This document shows positions 45,373 through 55,518 of a DNA stretch of 64,000 nt, one piece after another (positions within the stretch are counted from its first letter, which is position 1; each line of letters opens with the position of its first letter). The stretch comes from Vagococcus zengguangii. GTDB lineage: Bacteria; Bacillota; Bacilli; Lactobacillales; Vagococcaceae. The DNA lies in contig NZ_CP039712.1 in the NCBI RefSeq assembly GCF_005145005.1, positions 1,147,001 to 1,211,000 of the forward strand. Reading direction: 5' to 3'. A program made the translations under genes and the position numbers. The notes under the pieces were generated by a model. It was given only the letters and a program-made list of their open reading frames with translations, had not been told where the DNA came from and did not search any database.

Positions 45373-46620
45373 CTATTCTGCCAACAAATGTTGAATCTCC
45401 AAATCATCAGGGAAGTACTCTAGATATTGCTCTAAAACAACTTGTGCTTCGGTCAGATTACCTTCTTCCCTTAAGAATAAACCGTACTCTCTTAAGAAAT
45501 CAGGCTCATCATCTAAGCCTTCGTACGCACGGTGGTACTGGATATTTGCTTCATCGTATTGTTCTAATCCGTAATAAGCTTGAGCTAAACTCCAATGACC
45601 TTGAACATTCATCAGTTCTTGTTGGTCTTCTAATAATGCAATTACTTCTTCAAATTCTTCTTGAACTAAATATAAATTACTCAATTTAATCAAAGTTAAT
45701 TCTTTATCTTCTTCAATCTTTAAAGCACGAATTAAGTATTCTTCAGCTTCATCTAGTCGATGATACTTATATGCAAAATCAGAAGCCAAATGATACAACG
45801 AGACATCGTAAGGATTTTCTTGTAGTCCTTCTTTTATCATCTTATCCGCTTCTTCAGGTCGATTTTCATCTATCAGGGCACTCACTAATGGCACATAGAC
45901 ATTCAAATAAGTTGACCCTAGCAATTTCAATTCTTCTAATAAAGCAATGGCTTTTTCTTTTTCACCAATTTGAATATATAACAAGGCTAATGAGTGTAAT
46001 ACATCGTCAGAGCGATCTTCTTCTAATTCTTTCTCAAACAGTTCAACTGCTTCATCAAACTCACCCATATGGCTCAGCGCAGTGGCTAATTGTTTCGGAA
46101 TGCGTGTTTGGGCAAAATCTTCAATTCCCTGTTCTAATAACTGCTTATAGTACGAGACAGCTTTAGCAAATTGATCTGTTTCTAATGAAACTTCAGCCAA
46201 CGCGAAGACAATGGTAGGCTCGTTCGGCATTAAACGTAATGCTTCTTTTAGTTTAGCTTCAGCTGTTTCAGGGATTGCAATCGTAAAATACAAATCAGCA
46301 GCGACTAAAAGACTTGCTGGATATAATTCGTCTTCTTTTGAAACACGACTTAAATAATCTAAGGCATCATCAATTTTGTCATCTTCAATCGCGATTTCAG
46401 CTAATGAAATGTAGGTACTTGATGAAACGTTCTGGTTGTCTAACAGATGCAAAAAGATTTTTTTTGCTTCCTCGATAAACCCCATTCTGAATAATTCGTC
46501 ACCTAAAACACCTAATAATTCATGATCATCAAATTTTAAAGCCTTTTCTAATAATAATTCCGCTTCAACGTAATCTTGTTCTTGAATGGCGGTTAACATT
46601 TGTTCACTATATGTTGTCAT
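45373..46620 (-). CDS. Tetratricopeptide repeat protein (YpiA-like)
   Basis: 415 aa of consecutive TPR helical pairs (about ten units), no signal peptide, strongly acidic. YpiA homologues work with ReoY and ReoM in ClpCP-mediated control of MurA. The gene pair order YpiA-ReoY is conserved and supports that role. It is divergently transcribed from the YbjQ-like gene. Confidence 0.85.
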   Translation of the reverse strand: MTTYSEQMLTAIQEQDYVEAELLLEKALKFDDHELLGVLGDELFRMGFIEEAKKIFLHLLDNQNVSSSTYISLAEIAIEDDKIDDALDYLSRVSKEDELYPASLLVAADLYFTIAIPETAEAKLKEALRLMPNEPTIVFALAEVSLETDQFAKAVSYYKQLLEQGIEDFAQTRIPKQLATALSHMGEFDEAVELFEKELEEDRSDDVLHSLALLYIQIGEKEKAIALLEELKLLGSTYLNVYVPLVSALIDENRPEEADKMIKEGLQENPYDVSLYHLASDFAYKYHRLDEAEEYLIRALKIEEDKELTLIKLSNLYLVQEEFEEVIALLEDQQELMNVQGHWSLAQAYYGLEQYDEANIQYHRAYEGLDDEPDFLREYGLFLREEGNLTEAQVVLEQYLEYFPDDLEIQHLLAE

Positions 46621-46766
46621 ATTCTCACCTCTACTTGCTACATTATACCCTATTTCGCTTTATTATTCATTCAAATCGCCTAATTAATCATATAAAACCG
46701 TTCATAATACCTATTATTAGACAAAAATCTACCATTAAGATAACCTATACAAAAAGGGGTGATTAA

Positions 46767-47021
46767 ATGATAATTTCAACGTTAACGTCTTACCCACATC
46801 GTGAAATAGCGGAAGACTTAGGTATTATCACAGCTTTTGATACAAAATTACGTCCAATCAGAATGACTATCGAAATTGACACCTATATCCAATCCGCCTT
46901 ACAAGAACTTGAATTAGCAGCCGAAAAAATCGGTGCAGATGCCGTTTTAGGTGTACAATTTATGATGGATGAAAAAAAAATCCCGATTGTCATCGGTTCA
47001 GCGGTTAAATTTGGCAGCTGA
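46767..47021 (+). CDS. YbjQ/UPF0145-like heavy-metal-binding-domain protein
   Basis: 84 aa, shorter than the usual 100-110 residues of YbjQ proteins. The C-terminal half (ALQELELAAEKIGADAVLGV) matches the family; the N-terminal strand region differs, so it may be a divergent member. AAGGGGTGA precedes ATG 46767. Function unknown. Confidence 0.7.
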   Translation: MIISTLTSYPHREIAEDLGIITAFDTKLRPIRMTIEIDTYIQSALQELELAAEKIGADAVLGVQFMMDEKKIPIVIGSAVKFGS

Positions 47022-47049
47022 TAACGTAAAACTGATTTTTTATTAAAGC

Positions 47050-47095
47050 AAAAAAGCTACTAAAAACGACCATGACCGTTTTTAGTAGCTTTTTT
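47050..47095. terminator. Bidirectional terminator, YbjQ-like gene / hup
   Basis: AAAAAGCTACTAAAAACG pairs perfectly with CGTTTTTAGTAGCTTTTTT around a CATGAC-type loop. It serves two convergent genes. Confidence 0.92.
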
Positions 47096-47101
47096 AGGTA
47101 A

Positions 47102-47377
47102 TTATTTAACAGCGTCTTTTAAAGCTTTACCTGGTTTGAATGCAGGAACTTTGCTTGCTGGAATGCTGATTTCTTCACCTGTTTGAGGGTTACGACCTTT
47201 GCGTTCTGCGCGGTCACGTACTTCAAAGTTACCAAAACCGATAACTTGTACTTTCTCACCTTCAGCTAAGAAGTCTTGAACTGATGAAAATACTGCATCT
47301 ACAGCTGCTGTAGCGTCTTTCTTAGTTAAGTTTGTTTTCTCAACAACTTTTTCGATTAATTCTGCTTTGTTTGCCAT
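47102..47377 (-). CDS. hup: DNA-binding protein HU
   Basis: 91 aa histone-like protein with the beta-arm motif [15 protein letters not shown] and the [17 protein letters not shown] signature. It compacts and bends DNA. An unusual 25-base palindrome lies in its leader (see 47444-47468). GGAGGTG stands ahead of the ATG. Confidence 0.96.
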   Translation of the reverse strand: MANKAELIEKVVEKTNLTKKDATAAVDAVFSSVQDFLAEGEKVQVIGFGNFEVRDRAERKGRNPQTGEEISIPASKVPAFKPGKALKDAVK

Positions 47378-47443
47378 GTCTATTATTCACCTCCGTAAAA
47401 TTTAAAGTGTCGACCACTTCATAGATAAAAAGATAATAAACAC

Positions 47444-47468
47444 ATAAGATAACAAATTGTTATCTTAT
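47444..47468 (-). promoter_or_regulatory. 12-1-12 palindrome upstream of hup
   Basis: ATAAGATAACAA, one central base, then TTGTTATCTTAT: perfect except for the centre. Another AAGATAAC half lies at 47473-47480. It could be a protein-binding operator or a 5'-leader hairpin 70-90 bases before the start codon. No regulator is assigned. Confidence 0.5.
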
Positions 47469-47560
47469 ATCAAAGATAACATACAAACCCTTTATTATCA
47501 AGGTTCTGACCTGTTTATTTTATTTTTTTATTAAGGTATATTAAAGAAAATAGCGTTTTC

Positions 47561-48871
47561 TTATTTCCTACGTCTTGGAATAATATGGATAGGTGTTCCT
47601 TCAAATGGGAATGCACGTCTAATTTGATTTTCTAAAAAACGATTGTAAGAAAAATGCATTAACTCTTCTTCATTTACAAAAACAACAAACGTAGGTGGTT
47701 TAACAGCTACTTGTGTTGCATAGAATATTTTCAGACGTTTACCTTTATCAGTTGGTGTTGGATTAATCGCAATTGCATCCATAATAATATCATTAAGGAC
47801 AGACGAAGACACACGTAAGTTTTGATTCATGCTGATTTGTTCAATCATTTCTGGTAATTTATTTAGACGTTGTTTAGTCTTAGCTGAAACAAAAATGATT
47901 GGGGCATAATCTAAATACTTAAATTCTTTACGAATCTCGTCTTCAAATTCTTTCATCGTGTTTGTATCTTTTTCGACCGTATCCCATTTGTTAACAACGA
48001 TTAAGATTCCTTTACCAGCTTCATGCGCAAATCCGGCAATACGTTTGTCGTATTCTCGAATACCTTCTTCAGCGTTAAGAACCATTAATACAACATCTGA
48101 ACGGTCAATCGCACGCATCGCACGCATCACGCTGTATTTTTCAGTTGATTCATAAACTTTCCCACGTTTACGCATCCCCGCTGTGTCAATCATTAAAAAT
48201 TCTTGTCCAGTATCAGAAGTAAATGATGTATCAATCGCATCACGTGTTGTCCCTGCAATGTTAGAGACAATCACACGATCCTCACCAAGAATCGCATTAA
48301 TTAATGACGATTTCCCTACGTTTGGGCGCCCAATCAAACTAAATTTAATGACCCCTTCGTCCTCTTCTTCTTGTTCTGATTTAAAATGTTTAACTGCTTC
48401 GTCTAGGACATCTCCTAAACCAATCCCGTGACTTCCTGACACTGGATACGGATCACCTAATCCTAGTGCATAAAAATCATAAATATCGGCTCTCATTTCT
48501 GGGTTATCTACTTTATTAATTGCTAAAATAACAGGTTTAGTTGAGCGTTGTAACATACGTGCTACTAACTCATCTGCATCGGTAATACCTTCACGGCCAC
48601 TTGCGACCATAATAATTACATCTGCTTCATCCATCGCAATTTCAGCTTGATACTTGATTTGTTCCATGAAAGGCTCATCACCAAGATCGATACCACCCGT
48701 ATCAATAATACTGAATTCTCTTCCTAACCATTCACCGACAGCATAGATTCTATCACGAGTTACCCCCGGTGTGTCTTCAACGATGGAAATTCTTTCTCCA
48801 GCGATACGGTTAAACAATGTAGATTTCCCTACGTTAGGTCTACCTACAATTGCAATTGTTGGGTTTGCCAT
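47561..48871 (-). CDS. der: Ribosome biogenesis GTPase Der (EngA)
   Basis: 436 aa, two tandem G domains: GRPNVGKST with [12 protein letters not shown] and NKVD in the first; [13 protein letters not shown] and NKWD in the second. A C-terminal KH-like domain follows (about 350-436). It acts in 50S subunit assembly. ATG 48871 is chosen from AGGAG eight bases upstream; the longer reading (to 48889) starts inside the RBS region. Confidence 0.96.
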   Translation of the reverse strand: MANPTIAIVGRPNVGKSTLFNRIAGERISIVEDTPGVTRDRIYAVGEWLGREFSIIDTGGIDLGDEPFMEQIKYQAEIAMDEADVIIMVASGREGITDADELVARMLQRSTKPVILAINKVDNPEMRADIYDFYALGLGDPYPVSGSHGIGLGDVLDEAVKHFKSEQEEEDEGVIKFSLIGRPNVGKSSLINAILGEDRVIVSNIAGTTRDAIDTSFTSDTGQEFLMIDTAGMRKRGKVYESTEKYSVMRAMRAIDRSDVVLMVLNAEEGIREYDKRIAGFAHEAGKGILIVVNKWDTVEKDTNTMKEFEDEIRKEFKYLDYAPIIFVSAKTKQRLNKLPEMIEQISMNQNLRVSSSVLNDIIMDAIAINPTPTDKGKRLKIFYATQVAVKPPTFVVFVNEEELMHFSYNRFLENQIRRAFPFEGTPIHIIPRRRK

Positions 48872-49102
48872 TAGCTTATCTCCTTTCATTTCGTCATACT
48901 TTCATAGTTTACCTAATTGAATCACTCAATTCAAGTAAATTCTCTCATTATTTGACGTTAAACTCAAATAAACTGTGTTTTGATAGCTATTTTATAAGAA
49001 TATAGACATGACTGTAATTATAAATAACCTATACAAGGTATCTTCTTTTAGTTAGTTTTAAATTTTATCGTGTATGACTAATAACAATTGGTTAGTTTTG
49101 CA

Positions 49103-49134
49103 AAAAAAGAGATGTGACAATCAGTCACATCCCT
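49103..49134 (-). terminator. Terminator of rpsA
   Basis: GATGTGAC (49111-49118) and GTCACATC (49124-49131) with T-rich tail on the minus strand. Confidence 0.8.
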
Positions 49135-49148
49135 TAATACGTTATTGT

Positions 49149-50351
49149 TTATTCTTCTTCAGAAAAATCTAAATCTTTTCCGATTAAATCCCCTAATGTG
49201 AAGCCAGCATCTTCTTCTGGTTCGTAAGCTTCTACGATTTCTTCTTCAACTACAGGTTCTTCTTTTTCTTCTAATGCTTTAATACTTAACGCTATACGGT
49301 GTTCCTCAGGTTTTACTTCTAAGACCTTCACGTCAATTTCTTGGCCTTCAGTTAAGACTTCGTGAGGTGTTGCAATGTGTTTATGTGAAATTTGTGAGAT
49401 ATGTACAAGACCTTCTACGCCCGGTGCAATCTCAACGAAAGAACCAAAGCTTGTTAGACGCTTAACAACACCAGGAATAACCGCTCCAACTCCAAATTGT
49501 TCTGCAACATTTTCCCAAGGTCCAGGTTGCGTTTCTTTAATTGATAGTGAAATTCTTTCATTATCAGCATCCACTGATAAGACTTTTACTTGAACTTCAT
49601 CCCCAACTGCTAAAGCATCTTCAGGTTTAGCTACGTGTGCATGTGAAATTTCAGATACATGTACTAGTCCATCAATTCCACCTAAGTCAACAAACGCTCC
49701 GAAATCTGTTAAGCGTGCGACTTTACCAGTTAAAACAGCACCTTCTGTAATATCTTCTAATAATTTACCTTTTAATTCTGCTTTTTCAGCTTCAACAATC
49801 GCTTTATGTGATAAAATCAAACGATTTTCTGATGGTTCAATTTCGATAATTTTAAAGGTCATTGTTTTACCTTTGTAATCTGAGAAGTCAGATACATAGT
49901 GATCTTCTACCATAGAAGCAGGAACAAATCCACGTACACCAGCATCAACTACTAGTCCACCTTTCACAACGTCTGTAATTGGCGCTTCAATTACACGGTC
50001 TGCTTTAAAATCTTCCTCAATATCAGCCCAGATTTTTTTAGCATCTAGACGACGTTTAGATAATAAATAGTTACCGTTTTCTTTATCTTTACCGATAGTT
50101 GTAATAACTACTAAATCTAAAACATCTCCAACTGAGATGATATCGTTGATATCTTCAACAGGTAAAGTAGATAATTCCTTAAGTGGAACAACCCCTTCGA
50201 CACCTGCACCAATAATACCAACTAAAGCTTGTTTGTCTTCAATCTGTAAAACTTCTCCTTGGACAACATCTCCAATTTTTACCTCTTGTACACTTTCTAG
50301 CGCATCTAACATTGAAGTATTTTCTACGTTTTCAAAACCAAATTCTGACAT
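49149..50351 (-). CDS. rpsA: 30S ribosomal protein S1 homologue
   Basis: 400 aa with four S1 RNA-binding domains in tandem (VGDVVQGEVLQIEDKQALVG in the first; GKVARLTDFGAFVDLGGIDG and KRLTSFGSFVEIAPGVEG later), typical of Gram-positive, shorter S1. A C-terminal acidic tail (EEPVVEEEIVEAYEPEEDAG) ends the chain. ATG 50351 has AAGGAGG upstream. Neighbours cmk and der are the normal core arrangement. Confidence 0.94.
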   Translation of the reverse strand: MSEFGFENVENTSMLDALESVQEVKIGDVVQGEVLQIEDKQALVGIIGAGVEGVVPLKELSTLPVEDINDIISVGDVLDLVVITTIGKDKENGNYLLSKRRLDAKKIWADIEEDFKADRVIEAPITDVVKGGLVVDAGVRGFVPASMVEDHYVSDFSDYKGKTMTFKIIEIEPSENRLILSHKAIVEAEKAELKGKLLEDITEGAVLTGKVARLTDFGAFVDLGGIDGLVHVSEISHAHVAKPEDALAVGDEVQVKVLSVDADNERISLSIKETQPGPWENVAEQFGVGAVIPGVVKRLTSFGSFVEIAPGVEGLVHISQISHKHIATPHEVLTEGQEIDVKVLEVKPEEHRIALSIKALEEKEEPVVEEEIVEAYEPEEDAGFTLGDLIGKDLDFSEEE

Positions 50352-50458
50352 ACTTTTGACCTCCTTGCTAATCCATAGTCTAAAACTACTCTTACTCAAC
50401 AATTGTACCGTATTGGACAAAGTAATTCTAGTAGAATAACTTATTTTTGATATAACTA

Positions 50459-51127
50459 TTATATCACAAGAAAGGATTCTATGGTATCTACAACATTTTG
50501 AATTGACATGCCAGTTGTGTCTATAAGTTTGGCATCTTCTGCTTGAACTAAAGGCGATACGTCTCTTGTCATGTCTTTATGGTCACGATCGGCAATTTCT
50601 TGTTTTAATGTTTCGAAATCAACTGTCATCCCTTTAGCTATATTTTCTTTATAGCGACGTTCTGCACGCTCTTCAACACTAGCGACTAAGAAAATCTTCA
50701 GTTCAGCATCAGGCATCACCGCTGTGCCGATGTCACGACCATCCATCACTACACCACCATTGCGTCCAATTTCTTGTTGACGCGCAACTAAGTTTTTTCT
50801 CACTTGTTCGTGTGCTGATACTTGAGATACATTGTTTGTTACCAAATCTTCACGAATCACATCTGTTACATCTTCACCGTTCATCAAAACAGTTTGTGGC
50901 GCATCTCCATTTGATTGAAATCCTATCTCAATCGTATTTAATAACGCAACGATTGCCGGTTCATCAGCTGGATCAATATTATTTTTTAACGTAGCATACG
51001 TAATCACTCGATACATTGCACCTGTATCAACATACACATAGTCTAATTTTTTTGCTAAAAGTTTAGCAACCGTACTTTTACCAGCTGAAGCAGGTCCGTC
51101 AATTGCGATACTAATTTTTTTTGTCAT
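50459..51127 (-). CDS. cmk: Cytidylate kinase
   Basis: 222 aa. The P-loop is DGPASAGKSTVAKLL, with YVDTGAMYR and DGRDIGTAVMPDA. It phosphorylates CMP/dCMP. The ATG at 51127 has TAGGAG eight bases upstream. Upstream of rpsA in the usual order. Confidence 0.96.
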   Translation of the reverse strand: MTKKISIAIDGPASAGKSTVAKLLAKKLDYVYVDTGAMYRVITYATLKNNIDPADEPAIVALLNTIEIGFQSNGDAPQTVLMNGEDVTDVIREDLVTNNVSQVSAHEQVRKNLVARQQEIGRNGGVVMDGRDIGTAVMPDAELKIFLVASVEERAERRYKENIAKGMTVDFETLKQEIADRDHKDMTRDVSPLVQAEDAKLIDTTGMSIQNVVDTIESFLVI

Positions 51128-51155
51128 ATTATTCACTCCTAAATCCCATCATAAA

Positions 51156-51187
51156 TGAGGCTGTGACAAAATTGTCACAGCCCCTCA
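51156..51187 (-). terminator. Terminator of the LysM protein gene
   Basis: CTGTGAC and GTCACAG (51161-51180) with outer GAGG/CCTC pairs; T-rich tail on the minus strand. Confidence 0.75.
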
Positions 51188-51207
51188 ATATTTTTATTAA
51201 TACTTCA

Positions 51208-51915
51208 TTATTTAGTTCTTAATACTTGTCCAGCTGATAATGTTGAGTCAGGTGTTAAGCCGTTTAATTGCATTAGTGTATCCATTGAGATGCCAGCATT
51301 AATAGCCGCACGGTAGATACCTTCACCTGCTTGTACTGTATAGGTCCCTTCAACTTGACCTTGTTGAACAGGCGTTTGTTCTTGTTGATTTTGTTGTTCA
51401 GGCGTTACTTCAGGTTGAACTTGTGCTTGTTGTTCTGCTTCAGCTTGTTGTTGAGCTTGTTCTTGGGCGGCAGCGGCAGCTGCTTCTTCCTCTTGTTTTT
51501 TCTTTTCAGCTTCTAAACGCTCTGCTTCGGCACGTTCTTTTTCTTCTTTTGCTTTAGCAGCTTCTTCTTCAGATTTCTCTTGCTCAGTTTTTTCATCATC
51601 TTTATCTATATCTTTTGATTCTTCAGTTGTAGACTCTTTTGTTTTAGAGTCTTTAGTGCTAGATATTTTTTTTTCGCTTTCAGATGTCTGAATGGCAATA
51701 CCCGTATCATTTTTTAACGTTGATTCTTGTGTACGAGTCGCTTGTACAAAAATAAAGACAATCAGTAAAACAATCGCTACTAATAATGCTAACAAAGCAG
51801 TAATGAACCATGCATTACCCTTTGAACTATTTTTTTTCCTAGCACGTGATTCTTCAAAGTCCGTTTCGTAAATTGGTTCTTCCCAAGGTTCACGCTTGTT
51901 ATCGTTTTTATCCAA
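51208..51915 (-). CDS. LysM-domain surface protein (SAG1386/EF1546 family)
   Basis: 235 aa. A basic/acidic cytoplasmic N-terminus, one TM helix (about 35-57, WFITALLALLVAIVLLIVFI), a long low-complexity Glu/Lys/Ala/Gln-rich extracellular stalk (about 80-185), and a C-terminal LysM domain (TYTVQAGEGIYRAAINAGI). It anchors to peptidoglycan. Family members are conserved in Lactobacillales; exact role not known. The low-complexity region reflects stalk composition, not misassembly. Confidence 0.88.
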   Translation of the reverse strand: MDKNDNKREPWEEPIYETDFEESRARKKNSSKGNAWFITALLALLVAIVLLIVFIFVQATRTQESTLKNDTGIAIQTSESEKKISSTKDSKTKESTTEESKDIDKDDEKTEQEKSEEEAAKAKEEKERAEAERLEAEKKKQEEEAAAAAAQEQAQQQAEAEQQAQVQPEVTPEQQNQQEQTPVQQGQVEGTYTVQAGEGIYRAAINAGISMDTLMQLNGLTPDSTLSAGQVLRTK

Positions 51916-51995
51916 GAAAAACTCCCCCTTAAATACTTTATTAACTTAATTGTTATCCTATCCTCATAAATACTACAACATTTTCATGAAAAAAT

Positions 51996-53438
51996 CTATG
52001 AATTAAACAGTTTCTTTATAATTTCTTCGGGTTTTTTTATTTTTTGCTGGTGATTTTTTAACTTCTCACCGTACAAACCAATTGGTAATCCTTCTTGTGA
52101 GAACTCGTTACAATTATCACAGCAAATTTCTTGTGCTTCAATAGACTCATGACCAAAATACTTTAAAATAACTTCGCGACGACAAGCGTTTGTGTTCAAA
52201 AAGAACAGCATTTGATTCACTTGATTTTGTTTATCCTGTAATCGTTGTTTAATGCGATTTTCTAATTCCTCTTTTGAAAACCGCTCTTTTTCCTGGTAAT
52301 CAAACCATTTTGTTTGGATATCGGAATAGCTATCTTTTGATATATCTTCCATCTCGGTTAATTGAGCATACGTTTGCCATTCGTTTTCGAGTTCTTTTCT
52401 AAAATAATGATGAATACGTTGGTCGTTTTCATCATATAAGACTATTGAAACAGATTGTTGCCCATCCCTACCCGCTCTACCAGATTCCTGTACATAACTT
52501 TCTAAACTATTAGGCAACTGATAATGGATAACATAACGGATATTCCCTTTATCAACTCCCATTCCAAAAGCACTTGTGGCAACTAAACAATCCAATGATC
52601 CTTGAATAAATTGTTGCTGAATGTTAGCCCGCTCCACTCCATTCATCCCTCCATGATAATAGGCTACCTTTAGAGATGTTTTCTCCTTTAAAAACTGACT
52701 GACAGCTTCAGTATCTTTACGAGTTGTGCAGTAAATCATACCTGGACCTTGGTAACGACTAACAAATACTCGCAACCATTCATTTTTAGTAGCTGTAGCT
52801 TGCATCTCTTCGACATGATAATAAATATTCGGACGATTCACAGACGTGTTAATTGTCTGAATAGGCAGTGACATATTAAATAATTTCTCTTTGATATCCA
52901 TTAACACTTGTGATGTTGCAGTAGCTGTTAAAGCTAGCACTTTAGGATAAGAAAGCTCTTTAATAACTGAATAAAGTCGTTCATAATCAGGACGAAAATC
53001 AATGCCCCATGTTGAAATGCAATGCGCTTCATCGACGACGAACATAGAAATCGACAAATGCTTTAAACGGTTAATTAACTCACGATTCATCAACGATTCA
53101 GGTGTCACAAAAATAAAGCGATATTGATTTAAACGCTGAAAAACCCATTGTCGTTCTTCAAGAGAAAGTTGACTATTAATCGCGACCACATGTTTTTCCC
53201 CATGCTTTATTAAACTTCGCACTTGATCTTCCATTAACGAAATTAAAGGAGATACGATGATGACTTGACCATTTAATAAATAACTGGGCAATTGATAACA
53301 CAACGACTTTCCAGTACCAGTGGGTAACACACTAACAACCTGTTGTTCATCTAAAATCGCTCTAATCGTCTTTTCTTGCCCCGGCCGAAACGTTTGATGA
53401 CCAAAACGCTGCTTTAAAACATTAAATACTTGATCCAT
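51996..53438 (-). CDS. recQ: ATP-dependent DNA helicase RecQ
   Basis: 480 aa. Helicase motifs: LPTGTGKSLCYQLP (I), VVDEAHCISTWGIDFRPDY (II, DEAH), LALTATAT (III) and QESGRAGRDGQ (VI). The zinc-binding CRREVILKYFGH and CCDNC segment follows; the HRDC domain is absent, giving a shorter form. It overlaps the YpbB-like gene by 17 bases. Confidence 0.93.
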   Translation of the reverse strand: MDQVFNVLKQRFGHQTFRPGQEKTIRAILDEQQVVSVLPTGTGKSLCYQLPSYLLNGQVIIVSPLISLMEDQVRSLIKHGEKHVVAINSQLSLEERQWVFQRLNQYRFIFVTPESLMNRELINRLKHLSISMFVVDEAHCISTWGIDFRPDYERLYSVIKELSYPKVLALTATATSQVLMDIKEKLFNMSLPIQTINTSVNRPNIYYHVEEMQATATKNEWLRVFVSRYQGPGMIYCTTRKDTEAVSQFLKEKTSLKVAYYHGGMNGVERANIQQQFIQGSLDCLVATSAFGMGVDKGNIRYVIHYQLPNSLESYVQESGRAGRDGQQSVSIVLYDENDQRIHHYFRKELENEWQTYAQLTEMEDISKDSYSDIQTKWFDYQEKERFSKEELENRIKQRLQDKQNQVNQMLFFLNTNACRREVILKYFGHESIEAQEICCDNCNEFSQEGLPIGLYGEKLKNHQQKIKKPEEIIKKLFNS

Positions 53439-54507
53439 TATTCGTCATCCTTTGTTTATAAATTTGATAGAGTCGCATTTCAAAATAAGTAACAGGTACT
53501 TGACTGTTTGTTTCAATCACTTTAAAGCTCCACTCTTTTTCGTTTGGAAATAACTCATTGAGATGGATAAACACCTGAAGTAACTCCGGATGTAAAAAAA
53601 AGTCATATGGAAACTTCTCGTCTATTATCGCAAATTCTAAAAGATGTTCTTCTAAGGTACTTTGTTTAATACGACGCTGATTCATCACATACTGAAAATC
53701 GCAGGTTTTCTTAAACAATTCATAACTTTGATGGGCACTTTGATTATATGGATAGCGCGCAACCAATTGAAAAATAGTCTTAAGTAATGGAATTTGATCA
53801 GGGTTGGTATCTAGAAGATCAATTAAATGATGCATTAACTCACGATCACGTAACACAGCCTCGATAGAACTTATTCCTAATTCGGCACTTAATTGAGATA
53901 GCGTGTAGCCTGTCCATTCATGTCCGCTCATCTGACCAAACAATAATGACCCTTTAATTTCATCATCATTGAAAAAACGACTTACTTCTGATAGCTCATT
54001 AGCTAGCTGATCGACCAGTTCTTTTTTTGATATATCAGCTAGCTGACTAGCTAACCAACGCTTCACAAGCATTTGTTGATAACCATTCAATTCGATTGGC
54101 ACATACTCATTATTATCGTAAGACAGTTCACTGGTTACTTGAATAATAAACAATAACAAATTCTTAAAGGATTCGTCATGGCGATAATGCTTAAAGCTAT
54201 TTAAGTGTTCGAAGCTAATCGACAATTGACAATCATTTAAGTGCTTTTTACCTTTAGTCGTAATCATGACTTTTCCATCACGTTCTAATAAACATTGTGA
54301 ACGCAATAAACGATCAATTATTTCTTGGTATTGATAATCAGGCAATCGTGAAAAAATGGCAAAATATCTTAAGACATCGTACAGAAAACCGTATGAAATA
54401 ATTGAAATAGTACGTTTTCCTTTTAATAATTGATATAATGTCGAAGCTCTAACCTTGTGGCCGTGAGCAAATAGGGATAAAATAAAGTCATCAATACTAT
54501 ATGTCAT
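53422..54507 (-). CDS. ypbB: Helix-turn-helix protein, YpbB family
   Basis: 361 aa. A large helical protein with a helix-turn-helix domain near 225-275 (LSQLSAELGISSIEAVLRD). It lies directly upstream of and overlaps recQ, as in other Firmicutes, so a linked role in DNA repair is inferred. ATG 54507 is used (AGAGGT upstream); the longer reading would overlap the divergent ferredoxin gene. Confidence 0.82.
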   Translation of the reverse strand: MTYSIDDFILSLFAHGHKVRASTLYQLLKGKRTISIISYGFLYDVLRYFAIFSRLPDYQYQEIIDRLLRSQCLLERDGKVMITTKGKKHLNDCQLSISFEHLNSFKHYRHDESFKNLLLFIIQVTSELSYDNNEYVPIELNGYQQMLVKRWLASQLADISKKELVDQLANELSEVSRFFNDDEIKGSLLFGQMSGHEWTGYTLSQLSAELGISSIEAVLRDRELMHHLIDLLDTNPDQIPLLKTIFQLVARYPYNQSAHQSYELFKKTCDFQYVMNQRRIKQSTLEEHLLEFAIIDEKFPYDFFLHPELLQVFIHLNELFPNEKEWSFKVIETNSQVPVTYFEMRLYQIYKQRMTNNGSSI

Positions 54508-54535
54508 TGAAATACCTCTTCGTAAGGGTGATAAG

Positions 54536-54754
54536 ATGTTAACCAAAATTATACCAGAAAATTGTATTGCATGTGGACTATGCCAACTAAAAGCACCAGA
54601 TATTTTTGACTATACAGCCGATGGTATCGTTATTTTTCAAGAAGACGACCAATTACGAGAAAAAAATATTCCAAGCGAATTAGAAGAACAATGTCTTGCA
54701 GCATACAAAAAGTGCCCGACTCGGGCTATTTTGATTGAAAAAACGACAAAATAA
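54536..54754 (+). CDS. fer: Ferredoxin
   Basis: 72 aa. Single [4Fe-4S] type: Cys motif in ENCIACGLCQLKAPD (three Cys) and the fourth in YKKCPTRAI. AAGGG precedes ATG 54536. It is divergent from ypbB, as in Bacillus fer/ypbB. It is one of the few plus-strand genes in this part. Confidence 0.92.
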   Translation: MLTKIIPENCIACGLCQLKAPDIFDYTADGIVIFQEDDQLREKNIPSELEEQCLAAYKKCPTRAILIEKTTK

Positions 54755-54797
54755 AAGGAGAATGCCTAACTTCCATTAGGCATTCTCCTTTTATTTT
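54748..54797. terminator. Bidirectional terminator, ferredoxin / ribU
   Basis: A 22-base perfect stem (AAAATAAAAGGAGAATGCCT with AGGCATTCTCCTTTTATTTT and a TTCC-type loop) serves both convergent genes and overlaps both CDS ends. Confidence 0.93.
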
Positions 54798-55380
54798 ATA
54801 TTACGTAATTTTTTGCTGATTCTTCTTTTTTATTTAACCATGGCACTAAGCTTTTGTACACCGCAAAGAACAAGGTATTCACGATAACGCCTTTAACCAA
54901 ATTAAATGGAACGACACCCAAGAAAATATAGTCGGCCATTGTTCCTGGTAGTACAAAGCCTGCAAACTTAGCGTAGACAGGAAGAATAAAACTATAGTTA
55001 GCCAGTGACATAACAACAGTTGATGTCACTACCCCTACTACAAGTCCAAAAACTAAACCTACATTGTTGTGCTTGTTTTTGTAAATGTAATAGATTGGTA
55101 AAATTAAAGCGATTGCCGCTAAGAAGCTGGCTAAATCACCAATCATATTAGGAATACTGAAACCTGTTGATAATAGATGCAAAATTGATCGCAACGCTGC
55201 TATACCAATACCCGCAATCGGACCTAGAATGAATGTCCCTATTAAAATAGGAATTTCACTAAAATCGACTTTCATGAATGGAACGGTTGGCAAGATTGGA
55301 AACGCGAAAAACATTAACACAAATGACACGGCTGCTAGCATGGCAATAATCACCATACGTTGTACTTTACTCTTTTTCAA
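54796..55380 (-). CDS. ribU: Riboflavin ECF transporter S component RibU
   Basis: 194 aa, about six TM helices, typical S-component fold with LPTVPFMKVDFSEIPILIGT near the N-terminus. It captures riboflavin for the shared ECF module. The start is TTG 55380, eight bases after AGGAGG; in-frame ATGs further upstream lie within the leader. An FMN riboswitch controls it. Confidence 0.92.
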   Translation of the reverse strand: MKKSKVQRMVIIAMLAAVSFVLMFFAFPILPTVPFMKVDFSEIPILIGTFILGPIAGIGIAALRSILHLLSTGFSIPNMIGDLASFLAAIALILPIYYIYKNKHNNVGLVFGLVVGVVTSTVVMSLANYSFILPVYAKFAGFVLPGTMADYIFLGVVPFNLVKGVIVNTLFFAVYKSLVPWLNKKEESAKNYVI

Positions 55381-55441
55381 AACTGAAACCCTCCTAGAAG
55401 GATCCATCTTCACTGAACCGCAAAGACTAACAATAACAAAT

Positions 55442-55514
55442 AAAAAAAGCTATTTTTCTACACATAAGGGCAGAAAAATAGCGAGTAATCTTATTTGAGA
55501 GCTAATCAAATAAG
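55442..55514 (-). terminator. Riboswitch terminator and companion hairpin
   Basis: GCTATTTTTCT (55449-55459) pairs with AGAAAAATAGC (55472-55482), followed on the minus strand by seven T: a terminator between aptamer and gene. A second hairpin CTTATTTGA/TCAAATAAG (55490-55514) lies between it and the aptamer and may serve as the antiterminator partner. Confidence 0.8.
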
Positions 55515-55518
55515 CTCA

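Noticed and set aside
51331-51516. Tandem-repeat region or assembly problem in the LysM gene
   Set aside because: The Glu/Lys/Gln/Ala-rich stretch is the normal low-complexity stalk of this protein family.
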